A stretch of 64,000 bases of DNA from Lachnospiraceae bacterium Marseille-Q4251 (GTDB lineage: Bacteria; Bacillota; Clostridia; Lachnospirales; Lachnospiraceae): positions 3,410,001-3,474,000 of the forward strand of contig JAGTTO010000001.1 of assembly GCA_018223435.1 (NCBI GenBank), in the 5' to 3' direction. The first letter of the stretch is position 1; each line of letters starts with the position of its first letter. This document shows positions 46,146 to 53,672 of this stretch, one piece after another. Both the position numbers and the translations under genes were made by a program. The notes beneath the pieces were generated by a model. It saw only the letters and a list, made by a program, of their open reading frames with translations. It was not told the DNA's origin and searched no databases.

Positions 46146-46180
46146 TATAATGCAATGAAAATTTCCAAGGAGGTAAATCC

Positions 46181-46609
46181 ATGAAAACATTTATGGCTAA
46201 TCCAGCAAAGATTGAGAGAAAATGGTATGTAGTAGACGCTACTGGCATGACCTTAGGCCGTCTGGCTTCTGAAGTAGCAAAGATCCTGAGAGGAAAGAAT
46301 AAACCGGTATTCACCCCTCATGAAGATACAGGTGATTATGTGATCATCACCAATGCAGAGCACATCAAAGTAACCGGTAAGAAACTGGATCAGAAAGTTT
46401 ACTATCATCATTCTGATTACGTTGGTGGAATGAAAGAAACCACTCTGAGAGAAATGTTGAACAAGAAACCGGAGAAGGTTATCGAGCTTGCTGTTAAAGG
46501 CATGCTTCCGAAGGGCCCCCTGGGAAGACAGATGATGACCAAACTTCATGTTTATGCTGGTGCTGAGCACGACCATCAGGCTCAGAAACCGGAAACATTA
46601 ACATTTTAA
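46181..46609 (+). CDS. rplM: 50S ribosomal protein L13
   Basis: The 142-residue protein begins [20 protein letters not shown] and contains [36 protein letters not shown] and [20 protein letters not shown], the L13 signature. It is an early-assembly protein of the large ribosomal subunit. It precedes rpsI by 19 bases in the standard bacterial order. Confidence 0.98.
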   Translation: MKTFMANPAKIERKWYVVDATGMTLGRLASEVAKILRGKNKPVFTPHEDTGDYVIITNAEHIKVTGKKLDQKVYYHHSDYVGGMKETTLREMLNKKPEKVIELAVKGMLPKGPLGRQMMTKLHVYAGAEHDHQAQKPETLTF

Positions 46610-46628
46610 TTAGGAGGTAAGGGAAACA

Positions 46629-47018
46629 ATGGCTAATAAATTCTACGGCACTGGAAGAAGAAAAAAATCCATCGCAAGAGTATACTTAGTACCGGGAACC
46701 GGTAAAGTAACCATCAACAAGAGAGATATCGATGAGTATCTTGGTCTTGAGACCCTGAAACTGATCGTTCGTCAGCCGCTGGCAGCAACTGAGACCGCTG
46801 ACAAATTCGACGTTCTTGTAAACGTTCGTGGTGGTGGTACAACTGGTCAGGCTGGTGCTATCCGTCATGGTATCGCAAGAGCACTCTGCCAGGCAGACGC
46901 TGATTACAGACCCGTTCTGAAAAAAGCAGGCTTCCTGACTCGTGACCCGAGAATGAAAGAGAGAAAGAAATACGGTCTCAAAGCAGCTCGTCGCGCTCCG
47001 CAGTTCAGCAAGCGATAA
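46629..47018 (+). CDS. rpsI: 30S ribosomal protein S9
   Basis: The 129-residue protein begins [20 protein letters not shown] and ends with the S9 tail around [20 protein letters not shown] plus Arg, which contacts P-site tRNA. It forms a two-gene operon with rplM and ends before a strong terminator. Its 3' end marks the boundary between core chromosome and the accessory region. Confidence 0.98.
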   Translation: MANKFYGTGRRKKSIARVYLVPGTGKVTINKRDIDEYLGLETLKLIVRQPLAATETADKFDVLVNVRGGGTTGQAGAIRHGIARALCQADADYRPVLKKAGFLTRDPRMKERKKYGLKAARRAPQFSKR

Positions 47019-47048
47019 TCGACTGCTCAGACTATATCAAAATGGTTC

Positions 47049-47084
47049 AAAAAGCCCGGAAAATCAAGGTTTTCCGGGCTTTTG
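47049..47084 (+). terminator. Intrinsic terminator after rpsI
   Basis: AAAAGCCCGGAAAA pairs with TTTTCCGGGCTTTT around a 6-base loop. Confidence 0.9.
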
Positions 47085-47090
47085 CTATAT

Positions 47091-47143
47091 CTAAACGGGC
47101 TGATATGGTTTGACCAAATTTGGCAAAACGAGAGCCGATTTCA
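47091..47143 (+). repeat. Left copy of 53-bp direct repeat
   Basis: The block containing AAACGGGCTGATATGGTTTG and ACGAGAGCCGATTTCA recurs at 62550-62602 with about eight differences. A shorter echo, CGAGAGCCGATTT, occurs again near 47225. No gene is seen from 47085 to 47558 apart from short frames. Confidence 0.75.
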
Positions 47144-47397
47144 TCCAATTTTTAGTGGTCCGCAAGTGGTTAACTGGCTAAAAAGAGGGCAAAAAGAGGG
47201 GGAAGTGGTTCCCAAAGTGGTTAACCGAGAGCCGATTTTTGGGGTGCTTTTCAGCCCTCCTTTCCCTCGTTTTTTGGCTGTGGCAGTTTGGCATAGTTTG
47301 AGCTAATTTGAATGATTGAATATGAATTTGATGTAGCACACAGTATAAATGCTGGGTGCTTTTTTCATTTCAGGAACTCGTATTCCGGCGATAGAAA

Positions 47398-47438
47398 GAG
47401 CCGTCACTTCACTGTTAATTTTGAAGTGGCGGCTTTTT
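47398..47438. terminator. Hairpin terminator upstream of parA remnant
   Basis: AGCCG plus CACTTCA pairs with TGAAGTG plus CGGCT, with T-run to the right and an A-rich left flank. Confidence 0.6.
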
Positions 47439-47464
47439 CTATTTACGCGAGTAATGAGCCGGGC

Positions 47465-47520
47465 AGATATGCTTGCATATCTATTCGGCGAATACCGCGA
47501 TAACGAGATTGCTATCTCGT
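47465..47520 (+). promoter_or_regulatory. Cluster of three perfect palindromes before parA
   Basis: AGATATGC/GCATATCT (47465-47482), ATTC/GAAT around GGC (47483-47493) and ACGAGAT/ATCTCGT (47503-47520) lie side by side. They are 38 bases upstream of the parA start. They could be operator or parS-like sites. The same stretch also encodes a possible 31-residue peptide from ATG 47452, so its nature is open. Confidence 0.4.
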
Positions 47521-47595
47521 CCAGAAACAACAGCAACAATCAGAAATGAGGTGAAGTCATGAACACACAAATCATCGCCATTGCCAACCAGAAAG

Positions 47596-47648
47596 GGTGC
47601 TATGTGCCGGTGGCACATGTTCAGCACCGACCGGAGCGGGAGCGGAGA
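47596..47648 (+). other. Small structured insert, copy 1 (in parA P-loop)
   Basis: Outer stem GGTGCT/AGCACC encloses inner stem ATGTGCC/GGCACAT with loop GGT and a GTTC connector. The purine-rich tail GACCGGAGCGGGAGCGGAGA follows. Copy 2 at 51473-51526 has the same layout with paired changes in both stems. It interrupts the parA reading frame without shifting it. Confidence 0.75.
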
Positions 47649-47833
47649 AGCGTTGGCAAGACAACGACCTGTGCCAACTTGGGAATCGGGCTGGCGCAAG
47701 CCGGAAAGAAAGTCCTGCTGATCGACGGAGACCCGCAAGGAAGCCTGACAATCAGCTTGGGAAATCCGCAACCAGACAAGCTGCCATTTACACTGTCGGA
47801 TGCAATGGGCAAAATTCTGATGGATCAGCCTAT

Positions 47834-47994
47834 ACGCCCCGGAGAAGGTATTCTGCATCATGCAGAAGGCGTTGACCTGATGCCTGCGGATATTCAGCTT
47901 TCCGGTATGGAGGTTTCTTTGGTAAACGCCATGAGCCGTGAAACGATTTTACGGCAATATCTGGACACACTGAAGGGACAATATTCCCATATCC
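47834..47994 (+). repeat. 161-bp parA repeat, left copy
   Basis: This part of the parA remnant is repeated at 62602-62762 with four substitutions. After the repeat the left copy diverges into another mobile gene and the right copy continues as parA. Confidence 0.9.
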
Positions 47995-48001
47995 TGATTA
48001 T

Positions 48002-48115
48002 ATGGAAGTTGAACTGACCCAGGGAAGGCGTGAACTGACAGAAGATGATGAAAAACAGATTAGGGTTCTGTGTAAGAGATATGTGGATCGTTTGCAGGAG
48101 GAGCTGATGAAATGA
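48002..48115 (+). CDS. Short tail of a conjugative-element gene
   Basis: The frame gives 37 residues, starting MEVELTQGRRELTEDDEKQI and ending in LQEELMK, and stops by ATGA overlap with the next gene. It begins right at the junction where the parA copy breaks off, so it is most likely the 3' end of a longer element gene joined by deletion. The reading frame itself looks genuine. Confidence 0.45.
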   Translation: MEVELTQGRRELTEDDEKQIRVLCKRYVDRLQEELMK

Positions 48116-48423
48116 TGATTGCGCGAAAAATTTTGAAACTACTATTGATGATTGCCGTTGCGCCAATTGTTGTCGCATTGACACTCTTTGTCTGGATATG
48201 TCTTGGCCTGGTTTATGTATCCGGTCTGGTTCTGGGGCTTATCAGCATGATTCTTGCTTTGTTAGGTGTTGCAGTGTTGATTACATATTCTCCGCAGAAC
48301 GGGTTTATTTTGTTGTTGATGGCATTTTTGATTAGTCCGATGGGGCTGCCGCTGGCTGCGATCTGGTTGTTGGGTAAGGTGCAGGATTTGAAATTTGCGA
48401 TCCAGGATTGGATGTATGGGTAA
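48112..48423 (+). CDS. CD1845-family small membrane protein
   Basis: The 103-residue protein has three or four hydrophobic segments, starting IARKILKLLLMIAVAPIVVA, and a conserved ending LISPMGLPLAAIWLLG then DLKFAIQDWMYG. This matches the CD1845-type proteins carried by Tn1549/CTn-like conjugative elements of Clostridia. Function is unknown. It is a leftover of the integrated element and has an AGGAGG site in the overlapping gene. Confidence 0.7.
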   Translation: MMIARKILKLLLMIAVAPIVVALTLFVWICLGLVYVSGLVLGLISMILALLGVAVLITYSPQNGFILLLMAFLISPMGLPLAAIWLLGKVQDLKFAIQDWMYG

Positions 48424-48448
48424 ATGATGTGAATAAATCTGGAATGAA

Positions 48449-48492
48449 AAGAAGCAGGACAATGGGAGATGAGACCCAGTGCCCTGCTTCTT
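48449..48492. terminator. Bidirectional intrinsic terminator
   Basis: AAGAAGCAGG pairs with CCTGCTTCTT, with an inner TGGG/CCCA stem. It lies between converging genes ending at 48423 and 48495. Confidence 0.7.
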
Positions 48493-48494
48493 GG

Positions 48495-49907
48495 TTATTT
48501 GGAATGAACGGTAGTGTATTTCTGGTTTTTGCTTTTGGGTTTGTCTGGAAACATCATTTCAAGTTTACCAGAAGATAATAAAGGCTTGAGGTAATATTTG
48601 CTGAAGTGAGAACGGCTGGAAACATCAATATATGCTTGCATTTCATCTCGACTTTTAGGGTCTGCACAAAATTCCAATAGCAAGTTTTGCTTGCTGATCA
48701 CAGATGTATCATGTGCGGCATCATGTGCTGTATCATGTGCGGAAGCACCGCACATGATGTAGTTTACATTTTTCAAGATGACTCTGAAATCTGTCGCTGT
48801 TGAGGAAAATTCGGGCTTATATGCCTCTGTGTATCCAGGCAGCTTTTCGGTTTCACTGACGATTTTGCGTAGGCCACTTCCACGGCGTTCCATGTACTTC
48901 ATGCGGTGGAACAGGTCAGCAATCACAGGGTTTCGTCGCATGGAACGGATACTGTAAATATCGTATTCCTGAATTGAGCCGCCGCCAAACATACCGCCCG
49001 GAGATGTGATTTCCACCCGATCATCAAACATATCAATATGGATTTCGCTGCCAAGCACAATATAATCACGATGGATAAGCGCATTGACAAGAGCCTCTGT
49101 CACAGCTCGTTCAGCATAATCTGGCTTGTCTACACGATACTGTGCCTCTTTGACAAAACGGACTTTGGAATTATTGCGAATAAATTCACTGCCGCTTTTC
49201 AATAGATAAATCAGATTCCCTTCGTATTCTTTATCGTCCAGCGCATCATCAAAGATAGAGCCTTTTTCCAAGCCATTCCACCGGGTACAGAACATACGGG
49301 AGTTATAAACTGTGTGCTGATCGGTCATGAGTTTTCCGGCATTGGTCAGGAGTCCATTTTTATCAGTCAAACCAAAGGAGACATAATCGGATGGCTCAAA
49401 ACGGAGGCCGGTTCGTTCCAGATAGGTTGCCTCCAGGAGTGTAAAGCTGTAATCCTTTTTTACCGCGTCTGTTGTTAGGGTATCAAAGGACTGATTGGTT
49501 CCCTTTAAGATCAATTCATTCACAATGTAATCAGGGGCAATTACGCTTTCATTTCCAACACGGATATATGCTTCCATCACGCCGTCTGCCTTGTAATAAT
49601 ATGGGGTGCTGCGGCCGGGAGAAACCTCCAGAGCTAATAGATTTTTACCATCTTCCTGTAATGGTTTTAAGATAAACTGAGGTAATGGTGTGATTCGTTC
49701 TTTGATTAAGCGGCTGATCGCCTCAGCATCCTTTTGAACATCGGACAAGCCGATAGGTTTCCGGTCATCAGAGATTCCGAAAAACAGAGTTCCGCCGATT
49801 CCATTAGAAAAGGAACTGACACTTTTAAGCCAGCTTTTGGGTTTCTTTATTTCAAGTGCAACTTTGAAATCACATTCTGTTGCTTCAGCAATGAGCTGTT
49901 CTATCAT
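48495..49907 (-). CDS. AlbA_2-type DNA-binding / ATP-binding regulator
   Basis: The 470-residue protein has an N-terminal AlbA_2 (divergent AAA_4) domain: KKPKSWLKSVSSFSNGIGGT and LFFGISDDRKPIGL. The middle part has ALIHRDYIVLGSEIHIDMFD and ITSPGGMFGGGSI, a degenerate ATPase region shared with RecG-related regulators. A His-Asp repeat (AHDTAHDAAHDTS) and a winged-helix-like C-terminus follow. Such genes are frequent in gut Firmicute accessory regions. The target is unknown. It points away from the relaxase gene. Confidence 0.85.
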   Translation of the reverse strand: MIEQLIAEATECDFKVALEIKKPKSWLKSVSSFSNGIGGTLFFGISDDRKPIGLSDVQKDAEAISRLIKERITPLPQFILKPLQEDGKNLLALEVSPGRSTPYYYKADGVMEAYIRVGNESVIAPDYIVNELILKGTNQSFDTLTTDAVKKDYSFTLLEATYLERTGLRFEPSDYVSFGLTDKNGLLTNAGKLMTDQHTVYNSRMFCTRWNGLEKGSIFDDALDDKEYEGNLIYLLKSGSEFIRNNSKVRFVKEAQYRVDKPDYAERAVTEALVNALIHRDYIVLGSEIHIDMFDDRVEITSPGGMFGGGSIQEYDIYSIRSMRRNPVIADLFHRMKYMERRGSGLRKIVSETEKLPGYTEAYKPEFSSTATDFRVILKNVNYIMCGASAHDTAHDAAHDTSVISKQNLLLEFCADPKSRDEMQAYIDVSSRSHFSKYYLKPLLSSGKLEMMFPDKPKSKNQKYTTVHSK

Positions 49908-50033
49908 AGAAATCCCTCCTTTGAGGTTGTAGAAAGTTCTTTTTTATTATACCCATCGGAGAAAGTTATTGCAACGATAGAAGCAAAGAGTTCAGCGAAA
50001 ACAAAAATATTTATGAGAGGAGGGTCTTCTATT

Positions 50034-51446
50034 ATGGCAACTACAAGAATCATGCCGCTTCATGTCGGCAAAGGCCGCACAGAGAGTCGGGCGATCAGTG
50101 ACATCATCGACTATGTGGCCAATCCAAAGAAAACAGATAACGGCAGGCTCATTACCGGCTATGCGTGTGATAGCCGGACTGCGGATGCGGAGTTCCTTCT
50201 GGCAAAGCGGCAGTACATTGCCGCTACCGGACGAGTGCGTGGCGCAGATGATGTGATTGCCTATCATGTGCGCCAGTCCTTCTGCCCTGGTGAGATTACC
50301 CCGGAAGAAGCAAACCGGCTGGGCGTAGAATTTGCCAAGCGGTTTACCAAGGGCAATCATGCCTTTGTGGTCTGCACCCACATAGACAAGTCGCACATTC
50401 ATAATCACATTATCTGGTCATCGGTCAGCTTAGAATATGACCGGAAATTCCGAAACTTTTGGGGCAGCACCAAGGCGGTTCGCCGGTTAAGTGATACCAT
50501 CTGCATTGAAAACGGACTGTCCATTGTAGAGAATCCGAAACCTCACGGAAAGAGCTATAACAAATGGCTGGGCGATCAGGCAAAGCCCTCTCACCGAGAG
50601 CTGCTTCGTGTGGCGATTGACAACGCATTATCACAAAGTCCTGCTGACTTTGAAGAACTGCTGAAGCTGTTGCAAGAGTATGGTTGCGAAGTCTCAAAGC
50701 GCGGAAAATCGTATCGACTGAAGCTCTCTGGTTGGGAGAAAGCCGCCCGCATGGACAGTCTGGGCGAAGGATATGGATTGGAAGATTTGCGGGCAGTTCT
50801 CTTAGGGAAGAAAGCACATACCCCGCGAAAGAAAACAGTCACACAGGCAGAGCCGCCGAAGGTCAATCTGCTGGTGGACATTCAGGCAAAATTGCAGGCT
50901 GGAAAAGGTGCTGGTTATGCGCGATGGGCTAAAGTTTTCAATCTGAAGCAAATGGCGCAGACCATGAATTACCTGTCAGAGAATAACCTGCTGGAGTATG
51001 CGGTTTTGGAAGAAAAGGCTGCGGCTGCCACGGCACATCACAATGAACTTTCGGCGCAGATCAAAGCGGCTGAAAAGCGCATGGCAGAGATTGCTGTTCT
51101 GCGTACTCACATCGTAAATTATGCCAAGACCCGTGAGGTTTATGTAGCATACCGCAAAGCGGGTTACTCTAAGAAATTCCGGGAGGAACATGAGGAAGAA
51201 ATTCTGCTCCACCAGGCTGCTAAGAATGCCTTTGATGAGCTGGGCGTTAAGAAGCTTCCCAAGGTCAAAGAGTTGCAGACGGAGTACGCGAAATTGCTGG
51301 AAGAAAAGAAAAAGACCTATGCCGAGTACCGGCGTTCCCGTGAGGAAATGCGGGAGCTTTTAACGGCAAAGGCAAATGTAGATCGAGTGCTGAAAATGGA
51401 GGTAGAACAGGATGTTGAAAAAGAAAAAGACCACGGTCAGCGGTAA
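50034..51446 (+). CDS. Relaxase / mobilisation nuclease
   Basis: ATG 50034 with GAGAGGAGGG upstream gives 470 residues; a longer upstream reading overlaps the divergent gene and is rejected. The N-terminus (TTRIMPLHVGKGRTESRAIS, DIIDYVANPKKT) and the three-histidine motif THIDKSHIHNHIIWSSV are those of relaxases from Tn1549-like and mobilisable elements in Clostridia. It nicks DNA at oriT and leads transfer. The C-terminal half is helical. No oriT, coupling protein or integrase is seen in the window, so the element is incomplete or needs help. Confidence 0.93.
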   Translation: MATTRIMPLHVGKGRTESRAISDIIDYVANPKKTDNGRLITGYACDSRTADAEFLLAKRQYIAATGRVRGADDVIAYHVRQSFCPGEITPEEANRLGVEFAKRFTKGNHAFVVCTHIDKSHIHNHIIWSSVSLEYDRKFRNFWGSTKAVRRLSDTICIENGLSIVENPKPHGKSYNKWLGDQAKPSHRELLRVAIDNALSQSPADFEELLKLLQEYGCEVSKRGKSYRLKLSGWEKAARMDSLGEGYGLEDLRAVLLGKKAHTPRKKTVTQAEPPKVNLLVDIQAKLQAGKGAGYARWAKVFNLKQMAQTMNYLSENNLLEYAVLEEKAAAATAHHNELSAQIKAAEKRMAEIAVLRTHIVNYAKTREVYVAYRKAGYSKKFREEHEEEILLHQAAKNAFDELGVKKLPKVKELQTEYAKLLEEKKKTYAEYRRSREEMRELLTAKANVDRVLKMEVEQDVEKEKDHGQR

Positions 51447-51684
51447 GCTGGTCCTGGTCAAAAGCGTTCGCAGGCACTGGACATCCGGGGGATGTCCGCT
51501 TAGTGCCGACCGGAGTGGAACGGAGACCGCGCAGCCACAGAATGAATTCTGTGTTCAAAGGGGCTTGGGGGCGCTGCTCTCAACAAGCAAGCGGAGAGGA
51601 AAATCACGGAGGGATTTTCTTCCCTGCGGGCCTGTGTGTATTAACACAGGCATTGCTTGCCAGTATTATCCCGAATCAGAATAA
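51412..51684 (+). CDS. Short frame after relaxase, interrupted by structured insert
   Basis: An ATG at 51412 overlapping the relaxase end opens MLKKKKTTVSGKLVLVKSVR. The frame then passes straight through structured insert copy 2 and continues into GC-rich palindromic DNA without recognisable protein pattern. The first 20 codons may be a genuine gene start that the insert has cut. Confidence 0.25.
   Translation: MLKKKKTTVSGKLVLVKSVRRHWTSGGCPLSADRSGTETAQPQNEFCVQRGLGALLSTSKRRGKSRRDFLPCGPVCINTGIACQYYPESE
51473..51526 (+). other. Small structured insert, copy 2
   Basis: Outer stem GGCACT/AGTGCC encloses inner stem GGACATCC/GGATGTCC with loop GGG and a GCTT connector. The tail is GACCGGAGTGGAACGGAGA. 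Compared with copy 1, both stems differ by paired changes, while the tail is nearly conserved. Confidence 0.75.
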
Positions 51685-51692
51685 TTTCGGAA

Positions 51693-51842
51693 TAACCACC
51701 GTTCTCGCTATTCCGCATGATGGAGGCGGCGGGCGTTACCGAGGAACTGAAAGCCCGTGACCCCATGCGATAGGTGGGGTTGATGAACACGCTGAAGGCG
51801 CAGGCGGAGGAAATAATTTTTCAAGAGTTGATTTCCGCATGA
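51693..51842 (+). pseudogene. C-terminal remnant of TnpV-family protein
   Basis: The frame reads MMEAAGVTEELKARDPMR, a stop (TAG in place of the usual Trp codon), then VGLMNTLKAQAEEIIFQELIS. This is the end of TnpV-type transposon proteins, in which a Trp-Val-Gly motif is conserved. The N-terminal two thirds are missing. It marks another decayed part of the conjugative element. Confidence 0.6.
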
Positions 51843-51857
51843 GATTTTAGGCATAAG

Positions 51858-51898
51858 AAAGGCCGGGATTTTGCTGACAAGTGTCAAATCCCGGCTTT
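51858..51898. terminator. Bidirectional intrinsic terminator
   Basis: GCCGGGATTT (51862-51871) pairs with AAATCCCGGC (51886-51895), with A and T flanks. It ends the araC-type gene on the reverse strand. Confidence 0.8.
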
Positions 51899-51902
51899 GT
51901 TC

Positions 51903-52898
51903 TTATCGGTTTTCCAAATTCTTTGACCGCCGGTATTCCAGCGGAGAAAGACCAAACTGCTTTTTGAACACGGCTGCAAATTTTCCCTGATTAGAGTAGC
52001 CAATCTGTTCGGATATTTCGGCAATCGGACGCTTTGTGTCCGAAAGAAGCCTTGCGGCTTCGTTCATACGGATTTCCCGCAGCCAGGTGGATATATTCTG
52101 TCCATATACGCCTCTAAAATAATTTTTCAGGCTGGTTTCACTGACCGAAAAGCGTTCTGCAATCTGCCGTACAGGAATGTGCTGGCGAAGATCATCAGAG
52201 AGAATTTGCGCTGCCCTTTTTGCAATTTCAACCTGCGTTTCCGTGTAGAAGCCGCAGGTTTTCGGAGGCCGGATTTCCATGTTAAGAAGCCGGTGGAGAA
52301 GTTCAAGAGTATAGATTTGCAAATGGAAGGCCGAGGGTCTTTCGGATAGCCGCCAGAGTTTTTGAAATATATTTTCCAGCTCGCTGTCCGCTTCGTTGAT
52401 ATATGTTTTATGGTTGCCACAATAACTTTTTTCCAGCGTAGGGAGGTCAAGTGAAAAAGATTTCAAAAGTTCACCGCAGGACTGTAAAAGAAGTGACAGG
52501 TCAAAATATATTTTTATCCCCTGATACTGCTTCGTAGGAAAGATATATTCTTTCTGTGCGGTCTGTTCACTGACACAAAAATCATTTTCCTTCAGGTAAA
52601 TGTAAGAGCCGTCATCCAGAAGCAATTCACTTCTGCCTGAAACGCAATAGTTAATCAGCAAAGGCTTTAGATTTGAATTTTCATCCGACTCCGGCCATAC
52701 GGGAGCATTTACAAAAATAAAAGCCAAAGTCAGCCCCGGAAAGAGCGTATGGAATGTCATGCGTCCCTTGCCATCTGCCCGATCCAAAAGCAATGTGCTG
52801 CTATTTGGACTGTTTTTCAAAGTCACATCAGAAACAGTATCGCTGTTTTCTAAAATGCTGTATATCATATCACGCAACTGCTTCGCCCCTTTCATCAC
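51903..52898 (-). CDS. AraC-family transcriptional regulator
   Basis: The 331-residue protein has an N-terminal ligand or metallophore-sensing domain and a C-terminal AraC DNA-binding domain. The latter shows PVRQIAERFSVSETSLKNYF, then RLLSDTKRPIAEISEQIGYS and the closing FGLSPLEYRR. Regulators of this type (as in yersiniabactin and pyochelin systems) activate siderophore uptake genes. It is divergent from the transport operon starting at 53091, so direct control is likely. The start could be the Met at 52898 or the adjacent one. Confidence 0.9.
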   Translation of the reverse strand: MMKGAKQLRDMIYSILENSDTVSDVTLKNSPNSSTLLLDRADGKGRMTFHTLFPGLTLAFIFVNAPVWPESDENSNLKPLLINYCVSGRSELLLDDGSYIYLKENDFCVSEQTAQKEYIFPTKQYQGIKIYFDLSLLLQSCGELLKSFSLDLPTLEKSYCGNHKTYINEADSELENIFQKLWRLSERPSAFHLQIYTLELLHRLLNMEIRPPKTCGFYTETQVEIAKRAAQILSDDLRQHIPVRQIAERFSVSETSLKNYFRGVYGQNISTWLREIRMNEAARLLSDTKRPIAEISEQIGYSNQGKFAAVFKKQFGLSPLEYRRSKNLENR

Positions 52899-53042
52899 GC
52901 AAAATCGTTGATATTATTATACCCGCGAGAAAATTCACGGTCAATGGATATGCTGGCAAAACGAAAAAACTCCTTGCTATACGGGCCTAAAATACTGATA
53001 TGTGCATAGAAACATAATTGAATATGTGCTACCATTAGAGCT

Positions 53043-53060
53043 GGTTAGCGAGGTCTAACC
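53043..53060 (+). promoter_or_regulatory. Inverted repeat, candidate iron-regulator operator
   Basis: GGTTAG (53043-53048) and CTAACC (53055-53060) form an inverted repeat about 30 bases before the transport operon start. The half sites resemble the GGTTAG/CTAACC arms of DtxR/IdeR boxes, but the arms are separated by six bases rather than being contiguous. A DtxR-type regulator gene ends the same operon. Confidence 0.5.
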
Positions 53061-53090
53061 TAGAAAGCAATCATGTTAGGAGGTTTCGCA

Positions 53091-53672
53091 ATGAACAACA
53101 AATTGCAAGGAAAGGATCTCATCAATATCGGTATTTTCACGGCGATTTATTTTATCGTCATTTTCGCTGCGGCGTCCATCGGTTTTATCCCGATTTTCAT
53201 TCCGCTTATCAGCGTGGTCGTGCCGCTTGTGGGCGGTATTCCGATGATGTTGTTCTTCTCCAAAATCAAAAAATTCGGTATGCTTACCATCTGCGGGGTG
53301 CTGCTCGGTATCATTATGTTGCTGACCGGCATGGGCTGGTGGTGCATCTCTACCGGGTTGGTTTTCGGGCTGATTTCCGATTTTATGATGAAAGCCTGTG
53401 ACTACAAGAACGCCAAGCGTGAAGTGCTGATCCACGGCGTTTTTTCCATGTGGGTAATCGGGGCGTTTATTCCCATCATTGTGACGCGTGACGCTTACTA
53501 CCAGAGCCTGCTCCCCGGCTACGGTCAGGAATATGCCGACACGCTCATGGCTTATATGCCCGACTGGATTTTGCCGGTACTGCTTATTGCTGCTTTCGTC
53601 AGTGGTCTTGTCGGCGGCCTGATCGGACGGAAGATTTTCAAAAAGCACTTTGAGCGGGCGGGAATTGTGTAA
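53091..53672 (+). CDS. MptD-family ECF transporter S component
   Basis: ATG 53091 with TTAGGAGG upstream gives 193 residues. The protein has about six membrane segments and begins with KLQGKDLINIGIFTAIYF, then the hydrophilic-poor S-component pattern, ending LVGGLIGRKIFKKHFERAGI. MptD-type S components are found with their own EcfT and ATPase in siderophore or metal-related loci. The substrate here is inferred from context to be an iron chelate. The stop overlaps the next start. Confidence 0.88.
   Translation: MNNKLQGKDLINIGIFTAIYFIVIFAAASIGFIPIFIPLISVVVPLVGGIPMMLFFSKIKKFGMLTICGVLLGIIMLLTGMGWWCISTGLVFGLISDFMMKACDYKNAKREVLIHGVFSMWVIGAFIPIIVTRDAYYQSLLPGYGQEYADTLMAYMPDWILPVLLIAAFVSGLVGGLIGRKIFKKHFERAGIV

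Larger units (their letters stand above)
47559..48017 (+). pseudogene. ParA of mobile element, P-loop interrupted and 3' truncated
   Basis: The start reads MNTQIIAIANQKG and then, instead of the expected Gly directly before VGKTTTCANLGIGLAQAGKK, 18 foreign residues are inserted in frame. This breaks the Walker A motif. The protein continues normally (LLIDGDPQGSLTISLG) up to GQYSHI near residue 148, then runs into unrelated sequence and stops. The lost C-terminal part is found in a second copy at 62.6 kb. The inserted DNA is a structured element (47596-47648). The gene is probably non-functional unless the insert is bypassed. Confidence 0.85.

Noticed and set aside
47596..47648. Hammerhead or other known small ribozyme
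   Set aside because: The core bases of hammerhead-type ribozymes are not present; the structure is a plain nested hairpin with a purine tail.
47559..47650. Simple T4 gene 60-like translational bypass in parA
   Set aside because: A matching Gly landing codon is not in place before the VGKT codons, so a standard take-off/landing pair cannot be shown, although skipping by another route is not excluded.
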